64,000 bases of DNA from Roseitranquillus sediminis (lineage in GTDB: Bacteria > Pseudomonadota > Alphaproteobacteria > Rhodobacterales > Rhodobacteraceae), in assembly GCF_016918935.1 (NCBI RefSeq), contig NZ_JAFFOB010000007.1, positions 186,001-250,000 on the forward strand, written 5' to 3'. Both the position numbers and the translations under genes were made by a program. Under the pieces are notes generated by a model. That model saw only the letters and a program-made list of their open reading frames with translations. It did no database searches and was not told where the DNA came from. Numbering within the stretch: the first letter of the stretch is position 1; every line of letters starts with the position of its first letter. Shown here in pieces: positions 35,449 to 43,522 of the stretch.

Positions 35449-35553
35449 TCAGCCCGTCGCCGAAAGACGTCGGTCCGGAACTAGGACGCCACGCTCCCTC
35501 ACCAGCTTCACCGGCTGACTCTGGAACTCTCGGCCGAACGTCCGTTCCTTCAT
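35449..35553 (-). pseudogene. Remnant of an IS3-type transposase OrfA (N-terminus only)
   Basis: Starting at ATG 35553 the minus strand encodes 34 codons beginning MKERTFGREFQSQPVKLVRE and then RGV. This resembles the start of IS3-family OrfA proteins, where K-x-R-x-F-x-x-E-F-K-x-x-A-V-x-L-V-x-E-x-G is usual. After RGV the similarity ends and a stop follows at 35449. No DDE domain or second orf is present. The call rests on about 23 residues, so it is tentative. Confidence 0.45.
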
Positions 35554-35572
35554 CTGATGTCCCAAGCTCCAT

Positions 35573-35596
35573 GGACACAAACTCATGTTCGTGTCC
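35573..35596. repeat. Inverted repeat upstream of the transposase remnant
   Basis: GGACACAAAC and GTTCGTGTCC form a ten-base stem with one G-T or A-C type mismatch and a four-base loop (TCAT). It begins 20 bp before the ATG of the OrfA-like remnant and could be part of the end of the old element or its promoter region. Confidence 0.5.
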
Positions 35597-35701
35597 ACGA
35601 AACCGGCGGCAGGCAATTCCACGGCCTCTTGGCCGACAGAATGGCTCGTACCTTAAGGCACGGAAAGGTACCTGACGTTTCCGCCCTTTCTACTGTCGCA
35701 T

Positions 35702-36790
35702 TCAGTCGAGCCAGCCGGCAACGTTTGCCTCGATCACCCGGGCCAGCGCGTCAATATGAGCGTCGTCGTCGTTGAGGCAAGGGATGTAGGTGAAGCACTC
35801 GCCGCCGGCGTGCTCGAAGCTTTCCCTGATCTCCTCCTGGATCTCCTCCAGCGTCTCGACGCAGTCGGCCGAGAAGGCCGGCGCGATGACCGCGATGCGC
35901 TTCTTGCCCGCTTGCGCCAGCCGCGCGACTTCTTCGACCGTATATGGCTTCAGCCATTCTTCCGGGCCGAAACGGGACTGGAAGGTGGTGACGATGTCGG
36001 TGTCGGCCCAGCCGAGCCGCTCCTTGAGGAGGCGCGTCGTCTTCTGGCACTGGCAATGATAGGGATCGCCCTCCATCAGATAGCGCACGGGAACGCCGTG
36101 ATAGGAGCAGACCAGTATGTCGGGGCGCGGATCCGTCGCGGCATAGGTGTGCTCGACCGAACGGGCCAGCGCCTCGATGTAGGCGGGATCCTCGAAGTAG
36201 GCCGGCACGGTGCGAACCGCCGGCTGCCACTTCAGCTCCATGAGAGCGCGGAACAGCTGGTCGTTTGCTGTCGCGGTCGTGGCACCCGCGTATTGCGGGT
36301 AGAGCGGGAAGAAGACGATGCGGTGGCACCCCTGTTCGACGAGCGCTGCCACGCGGGAGCGGGTCGAGGGATTGCCGTAGCGCATGCAGTAGTCGACGAC
36401 GACGCAGTCGCCATAGCGCTCCTTCATGCGCTGGGCGATTTTGTCGGTTTGCGCCTTGGTGGTCGTCGCGAGGGGGCTCTCGCCGCGGCTTTCGTTCCAG
36501 ATCGAGCGGTAGGCTGCGCCAGAGGAAAACGGACGCTTGGTCAGGATGATGCCTTGTAGGATCGGCTGCCACTTCCAGCGCGGGTAGTCGATGACGCGCC
36601 TGTCGGACAGGAACTCGTTCAGGTAGCGCCGCATCGACCAGTAATCGTAGCCGTCCGGTGTGCCGAGGTTGGCAACCAGGACGCCCACGCGCTCTTTGGG
36701 GACGCGGGGATGGTCGGCGGGCGCATGAGCGGGACGGGACGCGCCTTCGACGTCGCCCATGGAAGGTGTGCCCGGCTTGGCGTCCAGCAT
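35702..36790 (-). CDS. hemH: Ferrochelatase
   Basis: A 362-residue enzyme that inserts ferrous iron into protoporphyrin IX, the last step to protohaem. The N-terminal 35 residues are extra and charged, as in many alphaproteobacteria. Core features are VLVANLGTPDGYDYWSMRRYLNEFLSD, FFPLYPQYAGATTATAND, CSYHGVPVRYL with the catalytic His, and IAPAFSADCVETLEEIQEE with the conserved Glu. GAGGA lies before ATG 36790. It serves the same haem needs as the cta genes but is not linked to them. Confidence 0.96.
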   Translation of the reverse strand: MLDAKPGTPSMGDVEGASRPAHAPADHPRVPKERVGVLVANLGTPDGYDYWSMRRYLNEFLSDRRVIDYPRWKWQPILQGIILTKRPFSSGAAYRSIWNESRGESPLATTTKAQTDKIAQRMKERYGDCVVVDYCMRYGNPSTRSRVAALVEQGCHRIVFFPLYPQYAGATTATANDQLFRALMELKWQPAVRTVPAYFEDPAYIEALARSVEHTYAATDPRPDILVCSYHGVPVRYLMEGDPYHCQCQKTTRLLKERLGWADTDIVTTFQSRFGPEEWLKPYTVEEVARLAQAGKKRIAVIAPAFSADCVETLEEIQEEIRESFEHAGGECFTYIPCLNDDDAHIDALARVIEANVAGWLD

Positions 36791-36847
36791 GTCGTAGTTC
36801 CTCGCCTCTCGGATGATGCTCCGGAAATAACCGCGTCCGCGGCTCCG

Positions 36848-37690
36848 TCAATCGCCCTCGGGCGCGACCGAATCGCCGGCGCCGTGTTCGCTCGTGCCCA
36901 GCGCGTCGGCCAGACGGGCCGTCGCGCTGCCCGGCCGAAGTGGCTGCGGCTGGTCCTCGGACGGACCCCAGCCGGTCAGCCAGACGATCTCGAATGTGGC
37001 TCGAACGCGGCCGGGACCGGTCGAATAGCTTGAGGCGTAGATCCGGTTCGCCTCATCGAAGATGGCGCGCCGGGTGGGCCGGCGACGCCGCATCGCGAGC
37101 GCATTCTGCTCTCCCATCGCGCGAAGGTCGCACATCAGATGCCAGGCGGAGCGATAGTTGACGTTTATCGTGGCGCTGTCGGCTACCGGCAGCGCCAGCC
37201 CCGCCCGCTGCAACAATGCGCCGAGGTCCCGGATCTCGCCCATCGGCAGCACGCGCGGCGAGAGACCGCCGGTGAGCCGCGCTTCCGCCTCGGCCAGGGA
37301 TGCCCGCAGTTCCGTCAGGGTCTGCCCGCCGAAGAGCGCCGCAAGCAGCAGGCCGTCGGGACGAAGCGCCCGCCGCGACTGCACCAGCTGACCCACGGGA
37401 TCGTTCGCCCAATGCAGCGCCAGCGCGTGGATCACGAGGTCATGCGCACCCTGTTCCAGCGCCAGCGTCTCGTCCGGCGGCACGACGTGCGCCGCAGGCA
37501 GCCGCGCGCGCCATAGTTCCGGCCATGGCGTGACGACGGCGACATCCGTAAACGCCCTGTTAACCTCGTTCAGCCTTTCCTGCGCCTCGTCCGCGACAGC
37601 CTCGTGCAGGAAGAGCGCCGGAGCGGCACGCGCCCGCCGGCGATTCCGCACGAGGGCTGGGAGGTCCACGAGGTCGGGCGGCTTCTGCAT
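36848..37690 (-). CDS. Class I SAM-dependent methyltransferase (NDUFAF5-like)
   Basis: A 280-residue protein. The N-terminus PPDLVDLPALVRNRRRARAAPALFLHEAVADEAQERL, followed by a shortened SAM-binding core and HDLVIHALALHWANDPVGQL, matches the bacterial relatives of the mitochondrial complex I assembly factor NDUFAF5. In mitochondria that protein hydroxylates an arginine of a complex I subunit; the bacterial role is not proved. ATG at 37690 is followed 17 bp away by the divergent comF gene, so both may share a control region. Confidence 0.8.
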   Translation of the reverse strand: MQKPPDLVDLPALVRNRRRARAAPALFLHEAVADEAQERLNEVNRAFTDVAVVTPWPELWRARLPAAHVVPPDETLALEQGAHDLVIHALALHWANDPVGQLVQSRRALRPDGLLLAALFGGQTLTELRASLAEAEARLTGGLSPRVLPMGEIRDLGALLQRAGLALPVADSATINVNYRSAWHLMCDLRAMGEQNALAMRRRRPTRRAIFDEANRIYASSYSTGPGRVRATFEIVWLTGWGPSEDQPQPLRPGSATARLADALGTSEHGAGDSVAPEGD

Positions 37691-37707
37691 GGAGGCTGAG
37701 GTAGGAG

Positions 37708-38451
37708 ATGGCGATGGGATTGCAAAGCGGCGCCTTGCTGAGGCGCGCCGTCGACCTGATCCTGCCACACCAGTGCGCGGCGTGCCGCGAGATCGTCGAG
37801 GGGGGCGGCATGCTCTGCGGCGCCTGCTGGCGTCAGACCCCCTTCGTGACCGGACTCGTCTGCGACGGCTGCGGTGTGCCTCTGCCGGGCGAATGCGGCG
37901 ATACGGTTCACTGCGACGAATGTCTCGCCCACCCGCCGGCGTGGGACCATGGACGAGCTGCTACCATCTATCGCGACGTGGCGCGCAGGCTGGTGCTCGG
38001 GCTGAAGCATGGCGACCGGCTTGACCTCGTCGGTCCCGCTTCCGAGTGGATGGCGCGGGCGGCCCAGCCGCTTCTCCGGCCGGAAACGATCGTCGTGCCG
38101 GTGCCGGTACACCGCTGGCGACTCATTCGCCGCCGCTACAATCAGGCAGCGTTGCTCGGCCGTGGTTTGGCGCGCAGGTGCGGGCTCGACTGGCACCCCG
38201 ATGCGCTGGTCCGCGCCCGCTCCACCGGCTCGCAGGACCACAAGTCGCGAGAGGAGCGTTTCGCCAACGTCTCGGGCGCGATCGAGGTCAATCCGCGCCG
38301 GGCGCGGGCGCTCGCCGGACGCGACGTCCTGCTGGTGGACGACGTCATGACCTCTGGCGCGACGCTGACGGCCTGCACCGAGGCACTTCGGCAGGCGTCC
38401 GCCGCGAGCGTGTCGGTCGTGGTGCTGGCGAGAGCGGCGCGCGACGCCTAG
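37708..38451 (+). CDS. comF: ComF family phosphoribosyltransferase-like protein
   Basis: A 247-residue protein with an N-terminal double zinc ribbon (CAACREIVEGGGMLCGACW, then CDGCGVPLPGECGDTVHCDEC) and a C-terminal PRTase domain with the PRPP loop VLLVDDVMTSGATL. ComF proteins are linked to DNA uptake in competent bacteria. GAGGTAGGAG precedes ATG 37708; ATG 37714 is also in frame. dprA, another uptake-related gene, is 12 kb away, but neither proves competence. grxC follows closely. Confidence 0.92.
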   Translation: MAMGLQSGALLRRAVDLILPHQCAACREIVEGGGMLCGACWRQTPFVTGLVCDGCGVPLPGECGDTVHCDECLAHPPAWDHGRAATIYRDVARRLVLGLKHGDRLDLVGPASEWMARAAQPLLRPETIVVPVPVHRWRLIRRRYNQAALLGRGLARRCGLDWHPDALVRARSTGSQDHKSREERFANVSGAIEVNPRRARALAGRDVLLVDDVMTSGATLTACTEALRQASAASVSVVVLARAARDA

Positions 38452-38480
38452 ATAATCCGGAGAGGGTCGAGAGGAAAACG

Positions 38481-38738
38481 ATGCAGTCAGTCGAGATCTA
38501 CACGTCGCCGCTCTGCGGATTCTGTCATGCGGCGAAGAGGCTGCTCTCCGAGAAAGGCGTGAGCTTCTCGGAGCACAACGTCATGGGCGATCCGGAGCGC
38601 CGGCAGGAGATGATGCGCCGCGCGAACGGCCGACACACGGTGCCGCAGATCTTCATCGGCGCGACGCATGTCGGCGGCTGCGACGACCTCTATTCGATGG
38701 AAAGGTCCGGCAAGCTCGACGCTCTGCTCGCGAGCTGA
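38481..38738 (+). CDS. grxC: Glutaredoxin 3
   Basis: An 85-residue dithiol glutaredoxin that reduces disulfides with glutathione. The active site is Cys12-Gly-Phe-Cys15 in SPLCGFCHAAKRLL, and the glutathione-binding TVPQIFIGATHVGGCDDL motif is complete. The CGFC site in place of CPYC is common in this bacterial group. GAGAGGA precedes ATG 38481. It lies 29 bp behind comF on the same strand and is convergent with ubiG, with only nine bases between the stops. Confidence 0.94.
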   Translation: MQSVEIYTSPLCGFCHAAKRLLSEKGVSFSEHNVMGDPERRQEMMRRANGRHTVPQIFIGATHVGGCDDLYSMERSGKLDALLAS

Positions 38739-38747
38739 GGCCGGGTG

Positions 38748-39488
38748 TCAGGCTGGTCGAAGGCTGGTCGTCACGTAGTTCACGCCAAGATCGCGGCGCG
38801 AGAGGCGCCAGCTCCAGGTCGCCGGATTGAAGAGGAAGCCGGTGCGGTCGACCGGATCGAGGCCCGCGCGGCGCAACAGGTCGTAGAGCTCATCCGGCGT
38901 GATGAACTTGCGCCACTCGTGCGTGCCCTTGGGCAGCCAGCGCATGACGAATTCCGCGCCGACGATTGCCATGGCGTAGCTGCGCGGGGTGCGGTTGATG
39001 GTCGAGCAGACCATCAGGCCGCCGGGCCGCAGGAGGTCGCGGCAGGCCGTGAGGTAGGTCAGCGGATCGGCCACATGCTCGACCACCTCCATATTCAGGA
39101 CCACGTCGAACGTCTCGCCGGCCGCCGCCAGGTCCTCGGCGGTGGTGTGGCGGTAGTCGATATCGAGACCTTGCGCCTCGGCGTGGACCTGCGCGACGGG
39201 GATGTTGCGCGCGGCGGCATCGGCGCCCACGACGCTCGCGCCGAGACGGGCCATGGGCTCGGACAGCAGGCCGCCACCGCATCCGATGTCGAGCAAGCGC
39301 AGCCCTTCGAACGGGCGCGCAGTGGAGAGGTCGCGGCTGAACTCGGCGGCGACCTGCGACGTGATGTAGTCGAGCCGACAGGGGTTCAGCATGTGCAGCG
39401 GCTTGAACTTGCCGGCGGGATCCCACCACTCGTCCGCCATGGCCTGGAACTTCTCGATCTCGCCCGCGTCGATCGTGCTGCCGGTCAT
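38748..39488 (-). CDS. ubiG: Ubiquinone biosynthesis O-methyltransferase UbiG
   Basis: A 246-residue SAM-dependent enzyme that carries out both O-methylations in ubiquinone synthesis. The N-terminus has [23 protein letters not shown], typical for UbiG; SAM motif I is [20 protein letters not shown] and the post motif is [16 protein letters not shown]. The C-terminus holds [18 protein letters not shown]. It is divergent from the proline iminopeptidase gene with a gap of 70 bp. Confidence 0.96.
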   Translation of the reverse strand: MTGSTIDAGEIEKFQAMADEWWDPAGKFKPLHMLNPCRLDYITSQVAAEFSRDLSTARPFEGLRLLDIGCGGGLLSEPMARLGASVVGADAAARNIPVAQVHAEAQGLDIDYRHTTAEDLAAAGETFDVVLNMEVVEHVADPLTYLTACRDLLRPGGLMVCSTINRTPRSYAMAIVGAEFVMRWLPKGTHEWRKFITPDELYDLLRRAGLDPVDRTGFLFNPATWSWRLSRRDLGVNYVTTSLRPA

Positions 39489-39558
39489 ACTGTCACTCCC
39501 GTCGATTTAGCCGCGCGATGCATGGCGTCCGCTGCGCAGGCCTTTATATAGTTCTCGA

Positions 39559-40533
39559 ATGGACCCGCTTTCGGGACATAAGGGCGCGGCGGCATTCCTA
39601 TATCCTCCGCTCGACCCGTTCGACCAGCGCATCCTGGACGTTGGCGACGGGCACCGGATCTATGTCGAGCAGTGTGGCAAGCCGGACGGCGTGCCGGTGA
39701 TCGTACTGCACGGCGGTCCTGGCGGCGGATGCAGTCCGGCTATGCGGCGCTACTTCGACCCATCTGTCTACCGTGTCGTGCTCTTCGACCAGCGCGGCTG
39801 CGGCCGTTCCCGGCCCCACGCCAGCGTCGAGGCGAACACCACCTGGCATCTGGTGGCGGACATCGAGCGTATCCGCACGACGCTCGGCATCGACAGGTGG
39901 CTGGCGTTCGGCGGCAGCTGGGGCGCGACGCTGGCGCTGATCTACGCGCAGACGCATCCCGACCGGGTGCGGCATTTGATTCTACGCGGCATCTTCCTGA
40001 TGACCCAGTCCGAGCTCGCCTGGTTCTACGGCGGCGGCGCCGGACAGTTCTGGCCGGATGTCTGGGCGCGCTTTACGCACCTCATCCCCGAGGACGAGCG
40101 GGCCGACCTGATCCGCGCCTACAATCGGAGGCTCTTCTGCGGTGACGCCAGTGTCGAGACGCGCCACGCCCGCGCCTGGGCCGCGTGGGAGAACACGCTG
40201 GCCTCCATCGCGAACGACGGGCCGGGCAGCGAGAGCCCGTCCGATTATGCCCGGGCATTCGCAAGGCTTGAGAATCACTACTTCGTCAACGGCGGCTTTC
40301 TCGAGGGCGACGGTCACATCCTGGGGAACATGCATCGCATCAGCGACGTTCCGGGCACGATCGTGCAGGGCCGCTACGACATGATCTGCCCCCCGCTGTC
40401 CGCCTACAGGCTGCACCAGAGCTGGCCCGGCTCGGTGCTTAGGACGATTCCGAGGGCGGGACACGCGCTGAGCGAGCCGGGGATCAGCCGCGAGCTCGTG
40501 CGGACGACGGATCAGCTGAGGGACGTCGTGTAG
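39559..40533 (+). CDS. pip: Proline iminopeptidase (prolyl aminopeptidase)
   Basis: A 324-residue alpha/beta-hydrolase of peptidase family S33 that removes N-terminal proline from peptides. The N-terminus YPPLDPFDQRILDVGDGHRIYVEQCG is family-specific; HGGPGGGCSP forms the oxyanion region, the nucleophile is the Ser of FGGSWGATLAL, and the acid and base lie in QGRYDMICPP and RAGHALSEP. There is no Shine-Dalgarno sequence before ATG 39559, and a TTTATATA element ends nine bases upstream, so the message may be leaderless. Confidence 0.94.
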   Translation: MDPLSGHKGAAAFLYPPLDPFDQRILDVGDGHRIYVEQCGKPDGVPVIVLHGGPGGGCSPAMRRYFDPSVYRVVLFDQRGCGRSRPHASVEANTTWHLVADIERIRTTLGIDRWLAFGGSWGATLALIYAQTHPDRVRHLILRGIFLMTQSELAWFYGGGAGQFWPDVWARFTHLIPEDERADLIRAYNRRLFCGDASVETRHARAWAAWENTLASIANDGPGSESPSDYARAFARLENHYFVNGGFLEGDGHILGNMHRISDVPGTIVQGRYDMICPPLSAYRLHQSWPGSVLRTIPRAGHALSEPGISRELVRTTDQLRDVV

Positions 40534-40536
40534 GGG

Positions 40537-40565
40537 TTGCGGCAGCTGGCACCGGCGCGTATATG
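40537..40565 (+). promoter_or_regulatory. Candidate sigma-70 promoter for rimP-nusA-ylxR-infB
   Basis: TTGCGG at 40537-40542 and TATATG at 40560-40565 are 17 bp apart, close to the sigma-70 consensus. It begins three bases after the pip stop codon and would give a leader of about 85 nt before rimP. Confidence 0.6.
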
Positions 40566-40619
40566 CGCCATGACAGCGGCGCGTCGGCCTCCACCCCCGA
40601 CGCTCCACCGGGAAAGCAT

Positions 40620-40643
40620 GACGGGCCGCGCGCCCGTCTTTTT
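40620..40643 (+). terminator. Intrinsic terminator in the rimP-nusA leader
   Basis: A perfect seven-base stem GACGGGC/GCCCGTC with a five-base loop is followed directly by five T residues. It ends 13 bases before the rimP ATG and lies downstream of the promoter candidate. It can end pip transcription, but there is no room for another promoter after it, so rimP-nusA transcripts must read through it. This makes it a candidate attenuator. Confidence 0.8.
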
Positions 40644-40656
40644 GTGTCTGGACTCC

Positions 40657-41259
40657 ATGAACGACCTCGTCGCCAAAGCCAGCATCGACCGCCGCCTCGC
40701 CGAGATCATCACGCCGGTGGTCGAGGGGATGGGCTACGAGCTGGTGCGCGTGCGCCTGCTGGGCGGCAAGACCAAGACGGTACAGGTCATGGCCGACCGG
40801 CCGGACGGCAGGATCGAGGTCGACGACTGCGCACGCATCTCGACGGCGCTGAGCGCCACGCTCGACGTCGAGGACCCGCTGGAGGACGCCTATACCCTGG
40901 AAGTTTCCAGCCCCGGGATCGACCGGCCACTCACGCGTCTCAAGGACTTCGTGGCATGGGAAGGCTATGAGGCGAAGATCGAGACGACCGAGATGATCGA
41001 CGGCCGCCGGCGATTCAAGGGAGTGCTGGCAGGTGTCGAAGATGACGAGGTCCTGATCGAGATCGAGGAAGGTACGGTCGGACTGAAGTTCGACTGGCTG
41101 AGCGACGCCAAGCTCGTCCTGACCGACGACCTGATCCGCGACGTCCTCAGGAGCCGCAAGGAAGCGGGCCAGATCGACGAGGCCCAGTTCGACGAAGTCA
41201 TCACCGAATTGCCCCAAGAGGGCGACGCCGACGACGCCGGCGATACGAAGGAGCACTGA
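40657..41259 (+). CDS. rimP: Ribosome maturation factor RimP
   Basis: A 200-residue protein needed for 30S subunit assembly. The N-terminal domain has [21 protein letters not shown] and the conserved [21 protein letters not shown] helix, followed by [14 protein letters not shown]; the C-terminal SH3-like domain follows. A 25-residue acidic tail is typical of the alphaproteobacterial forms. ATG 40657 lies 13 bases behind the leader terminator and has only a weak Shine-Dalgarno element. It is the first gene of the rimP-nusA-ylxR-infB operon; nusA starts three bases after its stop. Confidence 0.94.
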   Translation: MNDLVAKASIDRRLAEIITPVVEGMGYELVRVRLLGGKTKTVQVMADRPDGRIEVDDCARISTALSATLDVEDPLEDAYTLEVSSPGIDRPLTRLKDFVAWEGYEAKIETTEMIDGRRRFKGVLAGVEDDEVLIEIEEGTVGLKFDWLSDAKLVLTDDLIRDVLRSRKEAGQIDEAQFDEVITELPQEGDADDAGDTKEH

Positions 41260-41262
41260 TAG

Positions 41263-42888
41263 ATGGCCATCACATCAGCCAACCAGCTCGAGCTTCTGCA
41301 GACCGCCGAGGCGGTCGCGCGCGAGAAGATGATCGACCCGGCGCTGGTCGTCGAGGCGATGGAGGAGAGCCTCGCTCGCGCCGCGAAGTCGCGCTACGGC
41401 GCCGAAATGGACATCCGCGTGTCGATCGACCGCAAGACCGGCCGGGCCACCTTCACCCGCGTCCGCACCGTAATCGGCCCCGAGGACGAGCTGGAAAACT
41501 ACCAGGCGCAGCTGACCGTCGAGCAGGCGAAGCAGTTTCTCGACGACCCGAAGCCCGGCGACGAGATCCGCGACGAGGTGCCGCCGGTCGAGATGGGCCG
41601 GATCGCCGCGCAGTCGGCCAAGCAGGTGATCCTGCAGAAGGTCCGCGAGGCCGAGCGCGACCGCCAGTACGAGGAATTCAAGGACCGCGCCGGAACTATT
41701 ATCAACGGCCAGGTCCGCCGCGAGGAATACGGCAACATCATCGTCGACGTTGGCGCCGGCGAGGCGATCCTGCGCCGCAACGACAAGATCGGCCGCGAGA
41801 GCTATCGCCCGAACGACCGCATCCGCTGCTATGTCAAGGACGTGCGGCGCGAGGCGCGAGGGCCGCAGATCTTCCTCAGCCGCACGGCGCCGGAGTTCAT
41901 GGCGGAGCTCTTCAAGATGGAGGTGCCGGAGATCTACGACGGCATCATTGAGATCAAGGCCGTGGCCCGCGACCCCGGCAGCCGGGCGAAGATCGGGGTG
42001 ATCAGCTATGACTCGTCGATCGACCCGGTCGGCGCCTGCGTCGGCATGCGGGGCAGCCGCGTGCAGGCGGTCGTGAATGAACTGCAGGGCGAGAAGATCG
42101 ACATCATCCCGTGGAACGAGGATCTGCCGACTTTCCTCGTGAACGCGCTGCAGCCGGCCGAGGTCAGCAAGGTCGTCCTCGACGAGGAGGCGGAGCGCAT
42201 CGAGGTGGTGGTGCCGGAAGAGCAGCTCAGCCTCGCCATCGGCCGCCGCGGCCAAAACGTGCGTCTGGCGAGCCAGCTCACCGGTCTCGACATCGACATC
42301 ATGACGGAGGAGCAGGAGAGCGCCCGACGCCAGGCCGAGTTCGAGGAGCGTACGCGCCTCTTCATGGACAAGCTCGACCTCGACGAGTTCTTTGCGCAGC
42401 TTCTTGTCTCCGAAGGCTTCACCAACCTCGAGGAGGTGGCCTACGTCGACCTCGACGAGCTCCTCGTGATCGACGGCGTGGACGACAGCACCGCGGAAGA
42501 GCTGCAGGCTCGTGCCCGCGATCACATCGAGGCGCAGAACAAGGCGGCGCTGGAGAATGCGCGGGCGATGGGCGTCGAGGAGAGCCTCATCGCGTTCGAA
42601 GGCCTGACACCGCAGATGCTCGAGGCGCTGGCCAAGGACGGCATTAAGACGCTGGAGGAGTTCGCGACCTGCGCCGACTGGGAGCTTGCCGGCGGCTGGA
42701 CCACGGTCAACGGCGAGCGCGTCAAGGACGATGGCATCCTCGAGCCGTTCGAGGTGTCTCTCGAGGAGGCGCAGGACCTGGTGATGACCGCGCGAGTGCT
42801 GCTTGGCTGGGTCGATCCCGACGAGCTTGCGCCACAGGACCCCGCGGACGCGGAGGAAGGCGGCGAATCGGAGGAGGCCGAAGCCTGA
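41263..42888 (+). CDS. nusA: Transcription termination/antitermination factor NusA
   Basis: A 541-residue RNA polymerase-binding protein that affects pausing, termination and antitermination. The N-terminal domain (to about 125) is followed by S1 ([21 protein letters not shown]), KH1 and KH2 ([25 protein letters not shown] and [20 protein letters not shown]), then helix-hairpin-helix-type repeats and an acidic tail. ATG 41263 is three bases after rimP. In other bacteria NusA influences transcription of its own operon, which fits the terminator in the leader. Confidence 0.96.
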   Translation: MAITSANQLELLQTAEAVAREKMIDPALVVEAMEESLARAAKSRYGAEMDIRVSIDRKTGRATFTRVRTVIGPEDELENYQAQLTVEQAKQFLDDPKPGDEIRDEVPPVEMGRIAAQSAKQVILQKVREAERDRQYEEFKDRAGTIINGQVRREEYGNIIVDVGAGEAILRRNDKIGRESYRPNDRIRCYVKDVRREARGPQIFLSRTAPEFMAELFKMEVPEIYDGIIEIKAVARDPGSRAKIGVISYDSSIDPVGACVGMRGSRVQAVVNELQGEKIDIIPWNEDLPTFLVNALQPAEVSKVVLDEEAERIEVVVPEEQLSLAIGRRGQNVRLASQLTGLDIDIMTEEQESARRQAEFEERTRLFMDKLDLDEFFAQLLVSEGFTNLEEVAYVDLDELLVIDGVDDSTAEELQARARDHIEAQNKAALENARAMGVEESLIAFEGLTPQMLEALAKDGIKTLEEFATCADWELAGGWTTVNGERVKDDGILEPFEVSLEEAQDLVMTARVLLGWVDPDELAPQDPADAEEGGESEEAEA

Positions 42889-42895
42889 GGTCGGC

Positions 42896-43516
42896 ATGTC
42901 GCGGGGCGGGCGGATGAAGGTGCGTGACGAGTCGGAGCGGAGTTGTATCGTCACCCGCGAGGCGCAGCCGAAGCGGGGGCTGATCCGCTTCGTCGTGGGT
43001 CCGGACCAGGTTCTGGTGCCCGACGTTCTGGAAAAGTTGCCGGGACGGGGTATATGGGTATCGGCGGAGCGCGAGGTCTTGCGTACGGCCATGGCCAAGC
43101 GGCAATTCGCGCGCGCCGCGCGGGCCCCGGTTGAAGTGCCGGACGACCTTCTGGAGCAGGTCGAGGGCGTTCTGGTCCGCCGGCTGGTCGACGGCATATC
43201 GATGGCGCGAAAGGCGGGGCTGGCAATCGCCGGCTTCGAGAAGGTCAAGGACTGGCTTGCCAAGGGCGAGGCGCGTGTCCTCCTGCAGGCAAGCGATGGT
43301 TCAGTGCGAGGCAAGTCCAAGCTCTGGACGCCCACGGGCGGTCGGTTTTTCGGCTGCCTGACGGCACAGGAATTGGGTTTGGCTTTCGGACGTGAACATG
43401 TGATACATGCGGCGCTCGCGGCGGGTGGACTCACGACACGGATCGTTGAGGATGCCGCGCGGCTTTCGGGCGTTCGCGAAGATGGCGGTGGCAAGTCCAC
43501 TGGAAAGGACGAATAG
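42896..43516 (+). CDS. YlxR (DUF448)-L7Ae fusion RNA-binding protein
   Basis: A 206-residue protein with two parts. Residues 1 to about 100 are YlxR/DUF448 with ERSCIVTREAQPKRGLIRFVV and GRGIWVSAE; residues about 100-190 are an L7Ae/L30e-like fold (VRRLVDGISMARKAGLAIAGFEKV). In Firmicutes these are two separate genes (ylxR, ylxQ) between nusA and infB; here they are one chain. Its role is thought to be RNA-related but is poorly defined. ATG 42896 is seven bases past the nusA stop, and infB starts six bases after its own stop. Confidence 0.88.
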   Translation: MSRGGRMKVRDESERSCIVTREAQPKRGLIRFVVGPDQVLVPDVLEKLPGRGIWVSAEREVLRTAMAKRQFARAARAPVEVPDDLLEQVEGVLVRRLVDGISMARKAGLAIAGFEKVKDWLAKGEARVLLQASDGSVRGKSKLWTPTGGRFFGCLTAQELGLAFGREHVIHAALAAGGLTTRIVEDAARLSGVREDGGGKSTGKDE

Positions 43517-43522
43517 ACCATA

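Larger units (their letters stand above)
34903..35701. other. Gene-free region of about 800 bp
   Basis: No convincing intact gene is seen on either strand. The left part (34903-35150) should hold the promoter of the peptide transporter operon, but I see no clear sigma-70 pair. The right part holds an octamer tandem repeat, a transposase-like remnant and an inverted repeat, listed separately. Several short open frames on the plus strand have no recognisable protein features. The region looks like an old insertion or deletion site. Confidence 0.6.

Noticed and set aside
35196-35675. A 159-codon plus-strand frame in the gene-free region
   Set aside because: No ribosome site, Ser/Pro/Arg-rich composition without domain, and it runs through the tandem repeat and the transposase-like remnant.
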